Positions 52,656 through 64,000 are shown, numbered from the stretch's first letter. The stretch is DNA of 64,000 nucleotides from Strongyloides papillosus (GCA_005656395.1 SRSI01000046.1:310001-374000); one strand, 5' to 3'. Numbers and translations are program-made. Notes: a model not told the origin generated them from the sequence alone.

Positions 52656-53213
52656 TATTTGATATTTGTAATGATATAGAAAATATCTCCAATTAGAATA
52701 ACTTTTTGCCCGGCACTTGAACTTTAGTATTAGAAAATGAACTTCGATCTTCTAAAATGTTATAGAAATATACACTTGGATTATAAAATAGCGTTGTAGG
52801 AGATTTATACATACATATAAGTGGAATTATGTTTTTAATGTTATAAATTAATTATAACATTGATAAATAAAAATCATATAGAAGAAGATTACATTAGAGA
52901 TTTTTTTTCGAGATCCATTTTTAATCAAACAAAGTAAATAATAGCTTCTAAGTTGACATAATCTTACAAAAAATTATTTATGGGATTTTTAGAATTGCTC
53001 AATTAGTTTATAAATGATTTGAAAAACATTTTTAGTTGTCTTAACATTTCAGTATATTTGATTCAGAATTCCATATCAATTATGATATTTATTATTATTA
53101 CTAATGTTTATTAAAAAAAGTTATTTACAATTAAAAAGTGTATAATCTTTTTTCTTTGAAAAAAGATTTGTTAGAGGTAATGTTTATCAATGTGATTTAA
53201 ATATTTTGTTAAA
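52656..53213. other. Spacer between tax-2 and jagn-1
   Basis: About 560 bp of AT-rich sequence. It should hold the tax-2 3'UTR and the jagn-1 promoter. No other feature was seen. Confidence 0.4.
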
Positions 53214-55777
53214 TTAATTATCATCATAATCAAATGTGGGTAAATCAATTTCTGATAACTCTGAATCGGATTGTAATGTTCCCCAATGACGCGTTTTTTT
53301 ATCTTCTTTGTCATTTTCTATAATTTCTGAAATAGTTTTTGAGATAGCACTTCCTGGTCTTAGGACAGTTGCAATTGTAGAAAGCATTTTTGGTGTTTTA
53401 AGTTCAGAAGTAACTCTACATTTTTCAGCAATATCTTTTTTGGTATCCTTATTCTCTGGTTCTTTACTTTTTTGATCTTTCTTGAGCATTTGTTTTGCTT
53501 TTTTCTTCAATAATCTTTGTGCCTCTGGATAATCTTTTATGACATCATTTAAATCTTCTTTAGACAAAACGAATAATGTTGAATAACCTTTAGAACGTAT
53601 AGATGCTGTACGACGATTATTTCCACCAATAGCCATTAATGATATCTCCCCAAATACAGTACCTTCACACATTTCAGCAAAAACAATTTCATTATTATCA
53701 CCGCCAACAACTTGTAAAATACCTTGATTAATGATATACATTTCTTTACCAACATCACCTTTTTTACATATCATATCACCAGGAAGAAATATTACTGGTT
53801 GTAATTTTAAAACTAATTCACGTAATAATGCTCGTTCACAATCTTGAAAAAGTTGAACTTTACTTAATGTATTATAATGGACTGATAAAGCAAGATCAGC
53901 TTGCAATTTTAATGGCAATTTATTAACTAAATTCCTTTCTTCTAATGTTTTTTGTTGATCCCAAGTATATAAGAACCAATCTCTAACTCTATTAGTTAAT
54001 TCTTTAGGTAAATTCATTTTTTTACATTCACTCAATGCTTGATCCATAGTTGTTCTAAACATTTCTTTATTTTTATTAGCATTTGATACAATATCTCTTA
54101 TTTGACCGAGAAGTAAAGCAAAAACGAAAACACCCATCATCCATGAAAATGTCATATAGATGTATTCAATAACATTAGTTGGCGCTGGATTGTTACCTGT
54201 AGATGTTGCAACAGCAGCAGTAAAATAGAAACATCTAAAGTATGAATTTCCCTGATTATTGTAAACCCATTTATTCAAATACCATTTACCTCTCATTCTA
54301 TAAGCAAGTTGACCAAATGCTTGCCATGCTGATAATGTATAATATACACAACTATTACAATGTATTATATATATCATATAACTAAATGTTTTTAAAATTC
54401 TAATGGCATAAGGATTCGAAAAAGAATTATCAAGGATATAAAAAAAATCCCAATATGATTGAATTTTAACTATTCTATTGTACCTCCATAAACTAATTGG
54501 ACCCGTTCTAATATACATCAAATCAGTTGGTAGTATAGATATAACATCAAAAATAAATCTTTTGCTTTTTAAATAATGTTTTTTTGTTTCAGCTTTATTT
54601 TTTATTAACATTCCATTTTCCATAAATGATAATCTTGGTTTAATAAAAAGGATGTCTAATATATATATTAAATCTGCTGTATAATCAGCCATCATCCAAT
54701 ATTTTAAATTTTCTGGAGTCTGATATGGATAAGAACTTCGTAATGGACATACTAAGGCATTATAAACAAAAGCTACCACAACAAATGCTAACCAAAAAAG
54801 ATATCCTTTAGAATGTGAATTAATGCTAGATTTAAAAATTATATCACTAAATGATAAAGGTTCTTTTACAGTTTCTTCTAAACCAAGAAGATCCATTAAA
54901 GATGTTTGTTGTTCCAGTACCGGTATTGCTAAACTTTTACCATCCTCATCATCTGATGAGATATCTTTTATCATTTCTTCTCTAACATATGTTGTCCTTT
55001 TTTTTATATTTTGTGCTAATACATGTAGTTTTTCTTGCATTATAAATGACATCCTATGAACACCAAGATTTGTTTCCGGTAATGATAATTGATTTCCTTT
55101 GTCTTTAACAACTTTGTCTTCCTCTGAATCTGTTGATGACATTGATAGTGTATCCTCACAATAGTCTTCATTATCCTCCAAATACTCATTATCTATATCT
55201 TCTCCAACTTTCTCTTCTACTTCCTCAATTATATCATCATCATCATTAAATTCTTTTAATATATCATTAACTCTTTCCTCTAATAAACTGTGTTTTCTTT
55301 TTTTTTCTTTTAATGTTATTATATCATCATCACTAATGTTACTTTGATCTCCAAACAGTGTACCATTTGAAGTAGGTGAGGGAGTAGAAATTTGTGAAAC
55401 ATCAGTCATGGAAATAGAATCAAAAGAATCCAAAGTATTAATTGCAATTTATTCTACAACATAACAAATTTTTAAAAAAGAACTGTTATTATTATTATAT
55501 TATTATTTTAACTTACACGTATATTATTAAAAATAGTTTGGTTATTTTTTTGAAGATTTAAGTAATCAGGAGGAAGTGAAATATTACTATTGGCGTTAAA
55601 ATTAAATTGGGAATATTTATTAGAATTATTAACATCGTCATTATAATAATTATTTTCCAAGGCATTAACATTTTTACTATTAACTTTCACATCAATTATT
55701 TTCTCTTCTTTCCTCTTACTATTATCATTTTCATTGGATTTGTCATTACTTTGTGAATTTTCTGGTAACCTTTCCAT
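53214..55777 (-). CDS. tax-2: Cyclic nucleotide-gated channel beta subunit, TAX-2 type
   Basis: A long exon (53214 to about 55433, 739 codons) carries an acidic N-terminus and S1-S6 helices (S1 YLFWLAFVVVAFVYNAL). The pore follows (YFRCFYFTAAVATSTGNNPA). Next come the C-linker (RVRDWFLYTWDQQKTLEERN, typical of CNG channels) and a cyclic-nucleotide-binding domain (FLPGDMICKKGDVGKEMYII, FGEISLMAIGGNNRRTA, including the conserved Arg-Thr). The pore lacks the TIGE-type glutamate of alpha subunits, so this is the beta subunit. TAX-2 pairs with TAX-4 in sensory neurons for smell, taste and temperature, and such channels are of interest for parasitic host seeking. A 5' exon (55508-55777, 89 Asn-rich residues) lies just upstream, with a GTAAGT donor. 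Joining it in phase to the main exon fails by one base, so the true N-terminus is open. The in-frame ATG at 55409 is the fallback start. Confidence 0.92.
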
Positions 55778-56343
55778 AGTAGTTTCGTAACAAGCTTTTT
55801 TTATAAATAATTAGCAGTAGTTGAAGAATTAACGCTTTAATTAGGTAAAATTGTTAAGAAAAAAAGATTTCATATATAGAATGATGGTTGTTTTTGTAGT
55901 ATTATTAAAGTTTTCATATAAAACTATATATATGATAGCGAAATATTATGTACACAACTAAGGCAAGTGATATTAATTCTCATCCAAAGGTGTTATCACA
56001 ATATCAACTTTAACTACTTATATGTCTGTATATGTGTATAATCCAAAAGCTTAAATACATATTTATGTAAGAGAAGGTTATTTTTTGAATTAATTTCTAT
56101 TTCATTGGTGGCACACATATTAAAGATGATATAAAAACTTGATAAAATACTTCAAATGATGAATGTTTTAATTTTCAATGAAATATTTATTTTACTTGAT
56201 TCTATAAAACCTTTTAGAAAATTAACAATATTAATTCCATGAAATTATTATTATTTTTTTATCCAAGAATATGAATACATATATATTTTAAACAAATAAT
56301 TGTAATGAAATAAGTATGGAATTGTATAATGACAAATATATTA
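55778..56343. other. Spacer upstream of tax-2, nothing seen
   Basis: About 570 bp of AT-rich sequence between the tax-2 5' exon and the 3' end of the DUF4773-like gene, on the same strand. It should contain the tax-2 promoter. No factor site was recognised. Confidence 0.4.
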
Positions 56344-57987
56344 TTAAATAAAAATATTAAAACACCCGATTTTTTCTTTAACAACGCGTACCTGGAATCT
56401 ACGCATAAGTAATTCTGTGCAAAAATACATCATTCTGCGACTAATATTAATCTAAAAAATAAAGATTATTGTAATGTAACTTGAGAATAGAAAAAATATT
56501 ACATTATACATCTGAATATCTCCATAGACATGTTTGTCTAATGCCTCAATATACCTATAATGCTTTGTTGGAGACATTATATCTTCAATTTTTTGAAGAA
56601 TTATTTCTTTTTCAATTTCCATTGTCAAAAGGAGATTTTTTTTACTCTTGTTGTAAGTAAAATTAAAACAAGTATTATGATCCAATCCAACAACAGGAAT
56701 ATAAATATGACTACAACATGAACATTTTTCTTTCTTACAAGTACATCCGTAGTTACTGCTATCCATATAATTTGTATCTATAGAAGCACAATAGTTTAAT
56801 TTGGACTACATTTTATTAAAATATTTATATTTTTATTATATATATAAGTATTTTTGTAAAATTAAGTTTAAAATTTTCTAAACCCATTTTTATAATAAAT
56901 ATAATTATTATACATATGTACAAATTGCGCACCTTTGGTAATATAACATTTAAAAAAATCAAATTCATAAATGTAAACAACACTATCAATCATGATGATT
57001 TATCTCTTCCATTTCTCGTTAAAATTACCAATTTTAGTAAATATAATTTACTATCATTTACTAAAACAAAAGAGATAGTATAAAGTATAAAATGAAAAAA
57101 GTATATTTCTTGGATACTAATAAGGTTTCTATACTGATAAACAAGAACTACCCAAGAAGTGTGTAAATTAAATAGTATAAAATTTGTGCAAGGAAGGTGC
57201 GAAGTTTGTTGATCTCTTTCTTCTAGACATACATATGACCTTGATTATTTCTTTTTTAGAATCTCATATTTATGCTTATAATAAAATTTTCTTTTTATCA
57301 TACTTATTGCTTTAAAAATATGAGTTAAAAATAAATATATAATTTTTTTACTTATTATTAAATATCGTTTTTTTTTAATTTGATCATAAAAATTTGTACT
57401 TTTTTTAACTTACGTCTTTCTAATTCATGTTTTCGTGTTACAGTCATTAAAAGTTCGGTTGTACTTTTTAACTTTGAATGTACCTTCATTTGCCTTCTTT
57501 CATGAAGAAGAGATGTAACATTAACATCAAAGTAATCTAAAATATGGCTTTATATACAATCTTAATATTTTTCCAACAATACCTTTAATATGTTTTGGTA
57601 AATCAAGTATAGTTAGCTCAAGATGAACCGGTTCATTACTCTTCCTTATTGCTTTGGGGAGTCGAATGACGGTGATTTCACTGAAATAACTATCATTATT
57701 TGCATTACTGATAACGGTGAGTTCTCCATATACCATCATATCTTCCTTAAAAAGAATTATTTTCTGAAGTACATGAGAAAACTTACATTTAATGTCTCAA
57801 TATCATCTACTTCTTTTGATAATACCAATTTGTACGGTATTACACATTTATCATAGCATAATTTTTCACTTGATAAAATACTAATATCAACTTCAAAGTA
57901 ATGTGAACCACTTGAAAATTTAATAAAAAACAATAGTAACAATAATATCCACCAAACACTATTACAGCGAAATAGTGATATTTTCAT
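56344..57987 (-). CDS. Secreted protein with C-terminal Cys-rich DUF4773-like domain
   Basis: Five minus-strand exons close in phase: 57787-57987, 57583-57745, 57414-57536, 56503-56777 and 56344-56451, giving 289 aa. The N-terminus is a signal peptide (SVWWILLLLLFFIKFSSG). A beta-rich middle follows (EKLCYDKCVIPYKLVLSKE, YGELTVISNANNDSYFSEIT). The fourth exon carries CTCKKEKCSCC, then CFNFTYNKSKKNLLLTMEIE, which matches the nematode and arthropod DUF4773 domain (C-C-C-CC, then CvnltYlp...lsltv..). That domain is of unknown function and extracellular. The last exon adds a basic tail with two further cysteines. The protein should be secreted; its role is unknown. Every junction is GT-AG and in phase, which supports one gene. 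Confidence 0.75.
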
Positions 57988-59457
57988 TGTACTAATGCTA
58001 AAATAAAAATAATATAAAAACTTCAAGTGTAATTTTAGGAAAAAAAATAGTAAAAATATAAAAAATATAGTATAAAGAAAGGAATATGGTAAATTAATTA
58101 ACAATTTCTTGTATTTTAGTGGTAACCTTTAAGAATTTATAATCACTTATAACTACACCCATTAATATCACTCTTTTCCTAGAACACGCCTATAATTTTC
58201 AATAAAAGAATATGCAAGTTAATTTATAATAATAATAATTAAGAGAAATTTTAGTATTTTATCTTTTTGCTACATATCACGTTAATTATGACATTTATAT
58301 AAATATATTTTACAAGAAGAAGTAATAATAATTTATTCCAAAGAAAGAGCTGGAGATTTTTCAATCAAATATTATGTTTACTAAATATAATACGTTAATT
58401 ACGACCTGAATCTGTTTTGTATAAAGATATACATAAAAGTTGGAAGATAAAACAAATAACAGTTTCTAAAAGTTATATAATATATTATTAAGACAGACAT
58501 CCATTCAAATTAGAGAATTAATTAAAGATAAAGATAAATTAATAGAAAACAAATTATTAGATAAACAAAGAAAGATAAAAGGTAAGATAAAGTGTGATAT
58601 CACGCACCAAATATACTTCCTTATAAAAATGCTTCTTAAACAATATTACTTATACCTATGTATTAAATTAATTTTATAATAAATGCGGATCTTTTATATT
58701 ATATAACAAATAACCCAAAGATTTCTAATCCTTAATTGTTTACATTCCAAATTTAATTTTTTTTCTTATATAATATAAACTTTCATCAATGTATGTTTTT
58801 ATAAAGATATTTGAAAATAATAAAATGATTAACAAATATAGATATTTTTAAAAGTATATATCAACAATTGCGGTGTCTTTTTCTTTAGTCCATTCAAAAG
58901 TAATATTTTAATAATTCAAAAACATATGAAACTTCGTCCCATAATAAACATATTATTCTTATTAAAACAATTCTTTTATGAAGTTTGTATAGTTTGACTT
59001 TCATATACCTTACAAAATTCAATGATCATACTATGTGATTTGTTTCTCCCCTAACCCCAAACTTTATTTACCTATTCTTTTTTTACTAAAAATTGAAAGA
59101 TTAATAAGATAATTCGATTAAAAAAAGGAAATGATACCAAAATTATTCTAGTTTTATTTTATTAAATCAAAGATTAATTAGAGGTAAATATTGTAATTTA
59201 TAAGAAGTCGTTTTTTCTGAATCATAAGTATGAAAATAAATTGCTGAAAAGACGTTTCTCCAAAATAATAAGATAGTTTGCCTCTTTTTGTACATCATTT
59301 TTTTTCAAATCAAAGTACATAATTTTTTTTCATTGTCATCTATGGATGACTTTTAGTTAAATTTAATATTTATTATTACATCTTATTAGAAATACCACTT
59401 TTCAAACATCATTATTGTTAAAAAATATTTAGTTTATCTGTTATACAAACAAAAATC
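57988..59457. other. 1.5-kb divergent upstream region, no supported gene
   Basis: AT-rich sequence between the secreted DUF4773-like gene (minus) and the NIPP1 gene (plus), so it should hold both promoters. No coding exon, RNA gene or repeat was recognised. Confidence 0.45.
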
Positions 59458-60515
59458 ATGAATGAAGAAAATCCATACCCAGATTATACAATACCGTCAT
59501 GGCATGGAGAACCACCCCAAGGTATGCATTTAGACGTTATAAAGGAAGATAATTTAATACAGGTAAGCGTTTATTGATAACACGATGATGACATATTATA
59601 AACAAAGTAATTACTCCAAGAATGTTGTTTATTACGAAACATTTATACATATATGTATATCAAATAACATATATAAATGTATATTTTTAGAAAATAATGG
59701 TTGATGAAAAACATTTTTATTACTTTGGCCGAAATCCTGAACAAGTTGACATTGCAGTAGAACATGCATCATGTTCACGCGTGCATGGTGTTTTAATTTA
59801 TCATAAGGCATTAAAACGTTTTGCACTTGTTGATCTAAAATCAAGTCATGGAACTTTTTGTGGTAAAGTTAAATTACAACCTTTCACCCCAATGTTTTTG
59901 AATGTTAATGATGACTTTCATTTTGGTGCTTCATCGCGCCATTTTGTTGTTAGGGAAAAACCAAAGGAAACGATTATTAAGATGCCTGAAGAAGGTGATG
60001 AGAATGCCATAAGTGCAGCTGAAGAACAATTAGCATGTTTAACAGAATACAACACAACATTAAATCGAAAAAAACAAATCATAAACATTAGTGATGAAGA
60101 ATGTAGGAGGAAAAAGAAAAGGAGAGGAAAAGTTAGATTTTATGAAGAGGAAATTATTTTGAATTTGGATGAGTTTGATGATAAAATTGGCAAATTCAGG
60201 AATATGGCTGTATCATTTGTTATATCAAATAAAAATAAAGGAGATAATGTTAACAAAAGTAATAATACAAGTGAAAGTATTGGAATGAAAAGAAAACTGG
60301 GTACAGGAGAGGTTTCAAATTCTCTTAATAAAAAAAGTAGATTAGGTTTCAAGAGTGAGGCACTAGGTAATATGTTATTAAATTCTGCTCCAGATTTAGA
60401 TGACCAATCTTATGGACCAACAATTGAAGATTTGGAACCACTAGAAAAAAAGAAAAAGTATGCAAAAGAAGCATGGCCAGGAAAAAAAGCGGAAGCGGAA
60501 TCTGGATTATGTTGA
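59458..60515 (+). CDS. PPP1R8: NIPP1, nuclear inhibitor of protein phosphatase 1 (PPP1R8)
   Basis: Two exons, 59458-59562 and 59691-60515, join in phase 0, giving 309 aa. Exon 2 begins KIMVDEKHFYYFGRNPEQVD, an FHA domain with the GR...SCSRVHG...SSHGTF signature that binds phosphothreonine partners such as CDC5L and SAP155. Near residue 183 lies KVRFYEEEIILN, the RVxF-type PP1 docking motif (RVTFSEDDEIIN in human), followed by the conserved GKFRNM. The C-terminus KKKKYAKEAWPGKK is nearly identical to the human sequence. NIPP1 targets PP1 to the nucleus and splicing factors and also interacts with polycomb components. Length is a little below human (351 aa). The downstream NELF-C/D gene starts 218 bp later on the same strand. 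Confidence 0.95.
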
Positions 60516-60721
60516 GAATTTTCCAAGCTTCTCACTTTTCTTCTTTTGTTATGTACATATAATAAATTGTAACTAATAATCATACTGTAGATTATGTTAT
60601 TATTTTGTTATACTATTGCAAACGTTTCTTTCGTCAATCATACCTATTTTTTGTCATTTACTTTATTTGTCATGTGTTTAATTCGTAACTATAAACAGTT
60701 ATTTTATTTTTAGAATAATAT

Positions 60722-60733
60722 TTTTCTTGTAGT
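60722..60733 (+). promoter_or_regulatory. Probable trans-splice acceptor just before NELF-C/D
   Basis: TTTTTCTTGTAG ends at 60732, one base before the ATG at 60734. A splice acceptor so close to a start codon, 218 bp after the stop of the upstream gene, fits SL trans-splicing of a downstream operon cistron. A second TTTTAG lies slightly upstream, at about 60714. Confidence 0.45.
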
Positions 60734-62584
60734 ATGGAGGAGAATGGTCATAATACGAGAGATAATAATTTAGGTGAAATTGGAGATGACAGAAATATAA
60801 TCGCGGCAGCAAGAGAAGCATTATCTCTACCTGATTCTATTTTACAGCCAGATGTTGGTGATATTGTAGATGCTTTTGTGTCTCATGGTGGAACGGAAGA
60901 TGAAGCTTTCGATATGTTAAGTAGTTCATTTGAAGGGACAATTCAAATGGCTAATGAAGTAGCATGTTTGCTTACCGATATTACTTATGAAAGATTAGAT
61001 GACTCAGAAAGTCGTCTAAAGAAAAAATCACGAAAAAAGAAATCAAAAAATGAACAAGAATTACCATCCATATCACCTGAAGTCAGTGAGATAGTTATTG
61101 ACGCTGTTAAAAAAGTATTAGTTAAAAATTTTAATCCAGATGTTGCTGATAAATTAATTGAATCAAATCAGGGTGATATTGCTGTTAATATTGTAAATAG
61201 TTTAACAAACAATGAATCATGGAGACCTATTGTTTATAAACTTATTCAAGAACACCCAAATTCTTCTTTATTGTCTGTATGTCTAAAATTTATCTCACAG
61301 TTGGGATATCATAATGAGATATGTAATATACCTATGGCAACAAATCAGCTAGATATTTTTTCACGTATAGTTAGTTCATCATTAACAAAATTAATACAAT
61401 CTCATGAAAATGGGACTGGTACAGAGAGTTATGATAAAGCATTTGAAGAATTTGTCAAAATAGCTGCGTTCGGTGAACACAGTTATATATTTACAACATC
61501 ACTATTGCTTAATATGATAAATAGTAATGATGGAAAAAGAAAAGCAACACTTGGACATATTTTTGAAGAATTAAATAGGTATTGTTTTAAAAATGACTAT
61601 GATTATACAATGTCAACAATACCAATGATTAATAATACTACTAATCCAATATCACATGATGTAACTATAGCATATCAAACAATGATAAGAAAAAAATCTG
61701 TAAACCCAACTGATATCTTAACTTTATATAATGCTTACTCATCTCAAAATCCTCCACCCATACATTTTCTACAGGATATTGTTTTTATGGATCTTTTGTT
61801 GAATGCTATCTTTACAAAAGATACATCATTAAATATTAAAAATCACAGACATACTTATGTTTATCTTTTGGCATATGCTTCTTGTGCAGTAGAAAAGGTT
61901 AATGGAACCAAAAGAATTCATTACAAACAAGAATTAGAATCATTAATTGAAGAGATAAATAAGTTTTTAAAAATTACTGATAATTCAGAAGATTTTGGTA
62001 TTGTTTTTAATACATTAGAAGAATTGATTAAACAACCTCTTATTGCTGCTGGGTGTCTCCAGTATATTAAAAGTAGTATTACTTCACATAAATATGCTGT
62101 CGAACCAAACATATCACATTATGTTTTGATAGATGAAATAGCAAATATACATATCAATTTACGTGACAGGTATGTTTAATAAATAATATTTAAAAAAAGG
62201 AAATATATATATTAAATTTTTTATTCTAGGGTATTTCAAACATTAAATCATGTATTTGCCCACATCTCGTCTCTTCCTAATGAGTCGGCTGAAGTTATTA
62301 TACAAAAACAAAAACACATCATTCATCGCTACATACATCTTTTTTCAACAGGATATTGTATACCAGTAATAAGACATTTAGAACAAATGTATAAAAGTAA
62401 CCAAATGGATGTTAGTTTGATGAGACTCTTCTCTATTGAAGTTATTGAACTTATCTCAGGACCATATTCACAAGAGTTCTCACAAACATTTCTTCCTATC
62501 CTCCTAAATACAGATATCTTTCATGATGATATCTTTGAGAAAATGAATTTAAATAGTCTTGTTGAAGAGATGGAATCTGTATAA
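60734..62584 (+). CDS. NELFCD: NELF-C/D (TH1) subunit of negative elongation factor
   Basis: Two exons, 60734-62169 and 62230-62584, join in phase 2, giving 596 aa, close to human NELF-C/D (590 aa). Colinear blocks run the whole length: WRPIVYKLIQEHP, GYHNEICNIPMATNQLDIFS followed by RIVSSSL, EFVKIAAFGEHSYIF, NPTDILTLYNAYSSQNPPP, HRHTYVYLLAYASCAVE, LIDEIANIH and, at the C-terminus, FSTGYCIPVIRHLEQ and PYSQEFSQTFLPIL. NELF-C/D forms a core with NELF-A and makes RNA polymerase II pause in early elongation. It acts in the nucleus. It is tandem to NIPP1, possibly in one operon. NELF is reported missing in C. elegans, so its presence here implies either ancestral retention or lineage-specific loss in Caenorhabditis. 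Confidence 0.95.
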
Positions 62585-62711
62585 ATATTATTTATTTATA
62601 TACTTTTTTTATTACATTTAAATTTACAGAAAAAAAATCTTTTTTAATACTATTAATTTTGTTTGTTATTACAAATTACTATGTAAATAATGTATAATAA
62701 AAAATAAAGAA
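62585..62711. other. Short convergent 3' spacer
   Basis: Only 127 bp separate the stop codons of NELF-C/D (plus) and ahr-1 (minus), so their 3'UTRs probably overlap or abut. AT-rich, nothing else seen. Confidence 0.5.
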
Positions 62712-64000
62712 TCATGTTAGTAATGTATTTGATAATTCTGAAATAAAAGATAAACTTGCTAAAGAATTTGTACTTGGTTGTCTTCTACCATTAACCATGA
62801 TTCCATTTGTATTGATATCAAATGTATTCTGAAATTTTTCAACATTATTTTCCTTAAGATAGTTAATTGTGGAATCAAAATTTGTTGATAAATTATTATA
62901 TGAAGTTATTGTAGAAGGCCAAACCTGATTTTGATTATATGTTGGTTGTTGTGTTTGGAAATGATAAGGATCCACATTGCAGGTATCAAGAGATGTTGTT
63001 GGTGTCCATGTATTAGAAATAGGATATTGAAATTCTGAGGGAAAAAGTGAATGAACAGCAGCAGCAGCTGTTGATGTATTGTAAAGTGAATAATCAGGAT
63101 AAATATTATTTGATCCAGGCATCGATACAGGATACTGGACAGGTGAATAATAATTAGTTGTTGAAGATGATGGTGTAGATATATATGGTACTTGAATTGG
63201 ATAAGATGATGAAATAGGATGTTGTTGTGTGATATCAATTCTTGGTGATTGATAAAATGTTGAAAGTTGAAGATTATTGTTATCTACAATACGTCTTGAT
63301 AAATTTTCTTTTACACTTTTCTTATTATTTTCAATATTGGTGGTTGAAATTTTTGCCATTTTAGGTAAAGCAGCAGCTGATTGAAGATTCCTTGGACTTT
63401 GTAATAAACTTTCATCAAAACTCAAAAGTTTTGTTTTTAAATTAATCTTTTTATCAAGTAAATTAACACCTTCAACTTCTGTTAACATTCTGTGTGTTAA
63501 ACCAATTGTTTCAGGTTTACCATTCTTGTAAAAAATTCTACAACTTGATTGAAACCAATATATTGAACCCGTTTTTTGACTTATTAATCTATATATTAAT
63601 AAACCTGCTGCTGATGATTTAATGACTTCTTTATGTGCCTCAGCAAGACATTTAGCATCATCTGGATGACAGAAAGAATAAAATGATTTTGGCGTTGTAA
63701 AATGATCATCTAACTCAAGAATACTTTTCATTCTTGTATCCATTGAAATGATATTAAAATCTAACCCATGTTTAGTTTTTAAAATAGGATCTTCAAGATG
63801 TTCATCAATATGAAGTGGTGGTACAAAAGGGCAACATATAGCAGCAAGACCAAATTTATTTTGTGACAACATATCTGGAGTAATATGACTGTTTAAGATT
63901 TGCATTTGTGGTCCAAATATAGGTATTAGTTTACCCTTAATATCAACACGAACAAAACCACAAGTATTATCTAGTAGACAACGAAAACGTGCTGAAACAT
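62712..64000 (-). CDS. ahr-1: Aryl hydrocarbon receptor, AHR-1 type (3' part, runs off the window)
   Basis: The minus-strand frame is open from the window edge (64000) to the stop at 62712-62714, about 429 codons, so the bHLH and most of PAS-A lie outside. The first residues ARFRCLLDNTCGFVRVDIKG are the end of PAS-A and the linker typical of AHR (SFRARFRCLLDNTSGFLALN). PAS-B follows: AAICCPFVPPLHIDEHLEDP, then LKTKHGLDFNIISMD, SFCHPDDAKCLAEAHKEV and IYWFQSSCRIFYKNGKPE, ending before LTEVEG. The remaining 230 residues are low-complexity Ser/Pro/Tyr/Gln, as in AHR activation tails. In nematodes AHR-1 pairs with AHA-1 (ARNT) to specify neurons and other cell fates and does not bind dioxin. Codon frame and family order are clear; HIF-1 and SIM were considered but fit less well. 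Confidence 0.9.
   Translation of the reverse strand, partial: VSARFRCLLDNTCGFVRVDIKGKLIPIFGPQMQILNSHITPDMLSQNKFGLAAICCPFVPPLHIDEHLEDPILKTKHGLDFNIISMDTRMKSILELDDHFTTPKSFYSFCHPDDAKCLAEAHKEVIKSSAAGLLIYRLISQKTGSIYWFQSSCRIFYKNGKPETIGLTHRMLTEVEGVNLLDKKINLKTKLLSFDESLLQSPRNLQSAAALPKMAKISTTNIENNKKSVKENLSRRIVDNNNLQLSTFYQSPRIDITQQHPISSSYPIQVPYISTPSSSTTNYYSPVQYPVSMPGSNNIYPDYSLYNTSTAAAAVHSLFPSEFQYPISNTWTPTTSLDTCNVDPYHFQTQQPTYNQNQVWPSTITSYNNLSTNFDSTINYLKENNVEKFQNTFDINTNGIMVNGRRQPSTNSLASLSFISELSNTLLT

Noticed and set aside
62712..64000. HIF-1, SIM or AHA-1 as the identity of the PAS protein
   Set aside because: The ARFRCLLDN linker and the PAS-B core match AHR. No oxygen-degradation motif is seen, and the tail does not fit SIM or ARNT.

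Overview
The window is very AT-rich eukaryotic DNA with short GT-AG introns (about 31-80 bp, plus a few long ones), pyrimidine-rich TTTTAG acceptors, and ATGs lying almost directly after acceptor sites, which is typical of SL trans-splicing. Gene content (LET-23-type EGFR, TAX-2-type CNG channel, DLG-1, AHR-1, DOXA-1, a K03H1.5-like sushi protein, an F-box-like gene) points to a nematode. The base composition and style fit the Strongyloides/Parastrongyloides group best; that placement is inference.

Layout. 1-7.4 kb: upstream region and a CREB3-type membrane-bound bZIP factor. 8.5-13.8 kb: a large helical-repeat (focadhesin-like) protein whose intron carries a foldback MITE with an 8-bp target duplication. 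13.9-15.5 kb: mitoribosomal bS6m and proteasome alpha-7, divergent from a 208-bp spacer. 15.5-18.4 kb: gene-poor, with a 1.5-kb TIR element rich in GTAC/AGCTGTAC boxes. 18.4-22.2 kb: an F-box-like gene and an unrecognised type I membrane protein. 22.8-27.0 kb: NIDO/AMOP/VWD/sushi membrane protein. 27-30.3 kb: no gene seen. 30.3-39.1 kb: DUOX maturation factor, a small histidine-rich secreted peptide, EGFR/LET-23 and a small coiled-coil protein. 39.3 kb: tRNA-Glu(UUC). 39.4-44.6 kb: no gene seen. 44.6-48 kb: DLG-1 (L27, three PDZ, SH3, GUK), ending in a compositionally foreign tract. 48.7-52.7 kb: two coiled-coil genes and Jagunal, all on the minus strand. 53.2-55.8 kb: TAX-2 CNG beta channel. 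56.3-58 kb: secreted DUF4773-like protein. 59.5-62.6 kb: NIPP1 and NELF-C/D in tandem, possibly an operon. 62.7-64 kb: the 3' part of AHR-1, running off the window.

Exon chains were built by hand, requiring GT-AG boundaries and matching phase. Most close exactly. Several conserved genes (let-23, dlg-1 twice, doxa-1, one coiled-coil gene) close only if a single base is gained or lost, usually in a short homopolymer, which suggests draft-assembly indels rather than real lesions. The most interesting items are NELF-C/D in a nematode (C. elegans lacks NELF), the palindromic MITE with a perfect 8-bp duplication, the GTAC-box TIR element, the purine-rich tract replacing the DLG-1 C-terminus, and the histidine-rich secreted peptide upstream of let-23.
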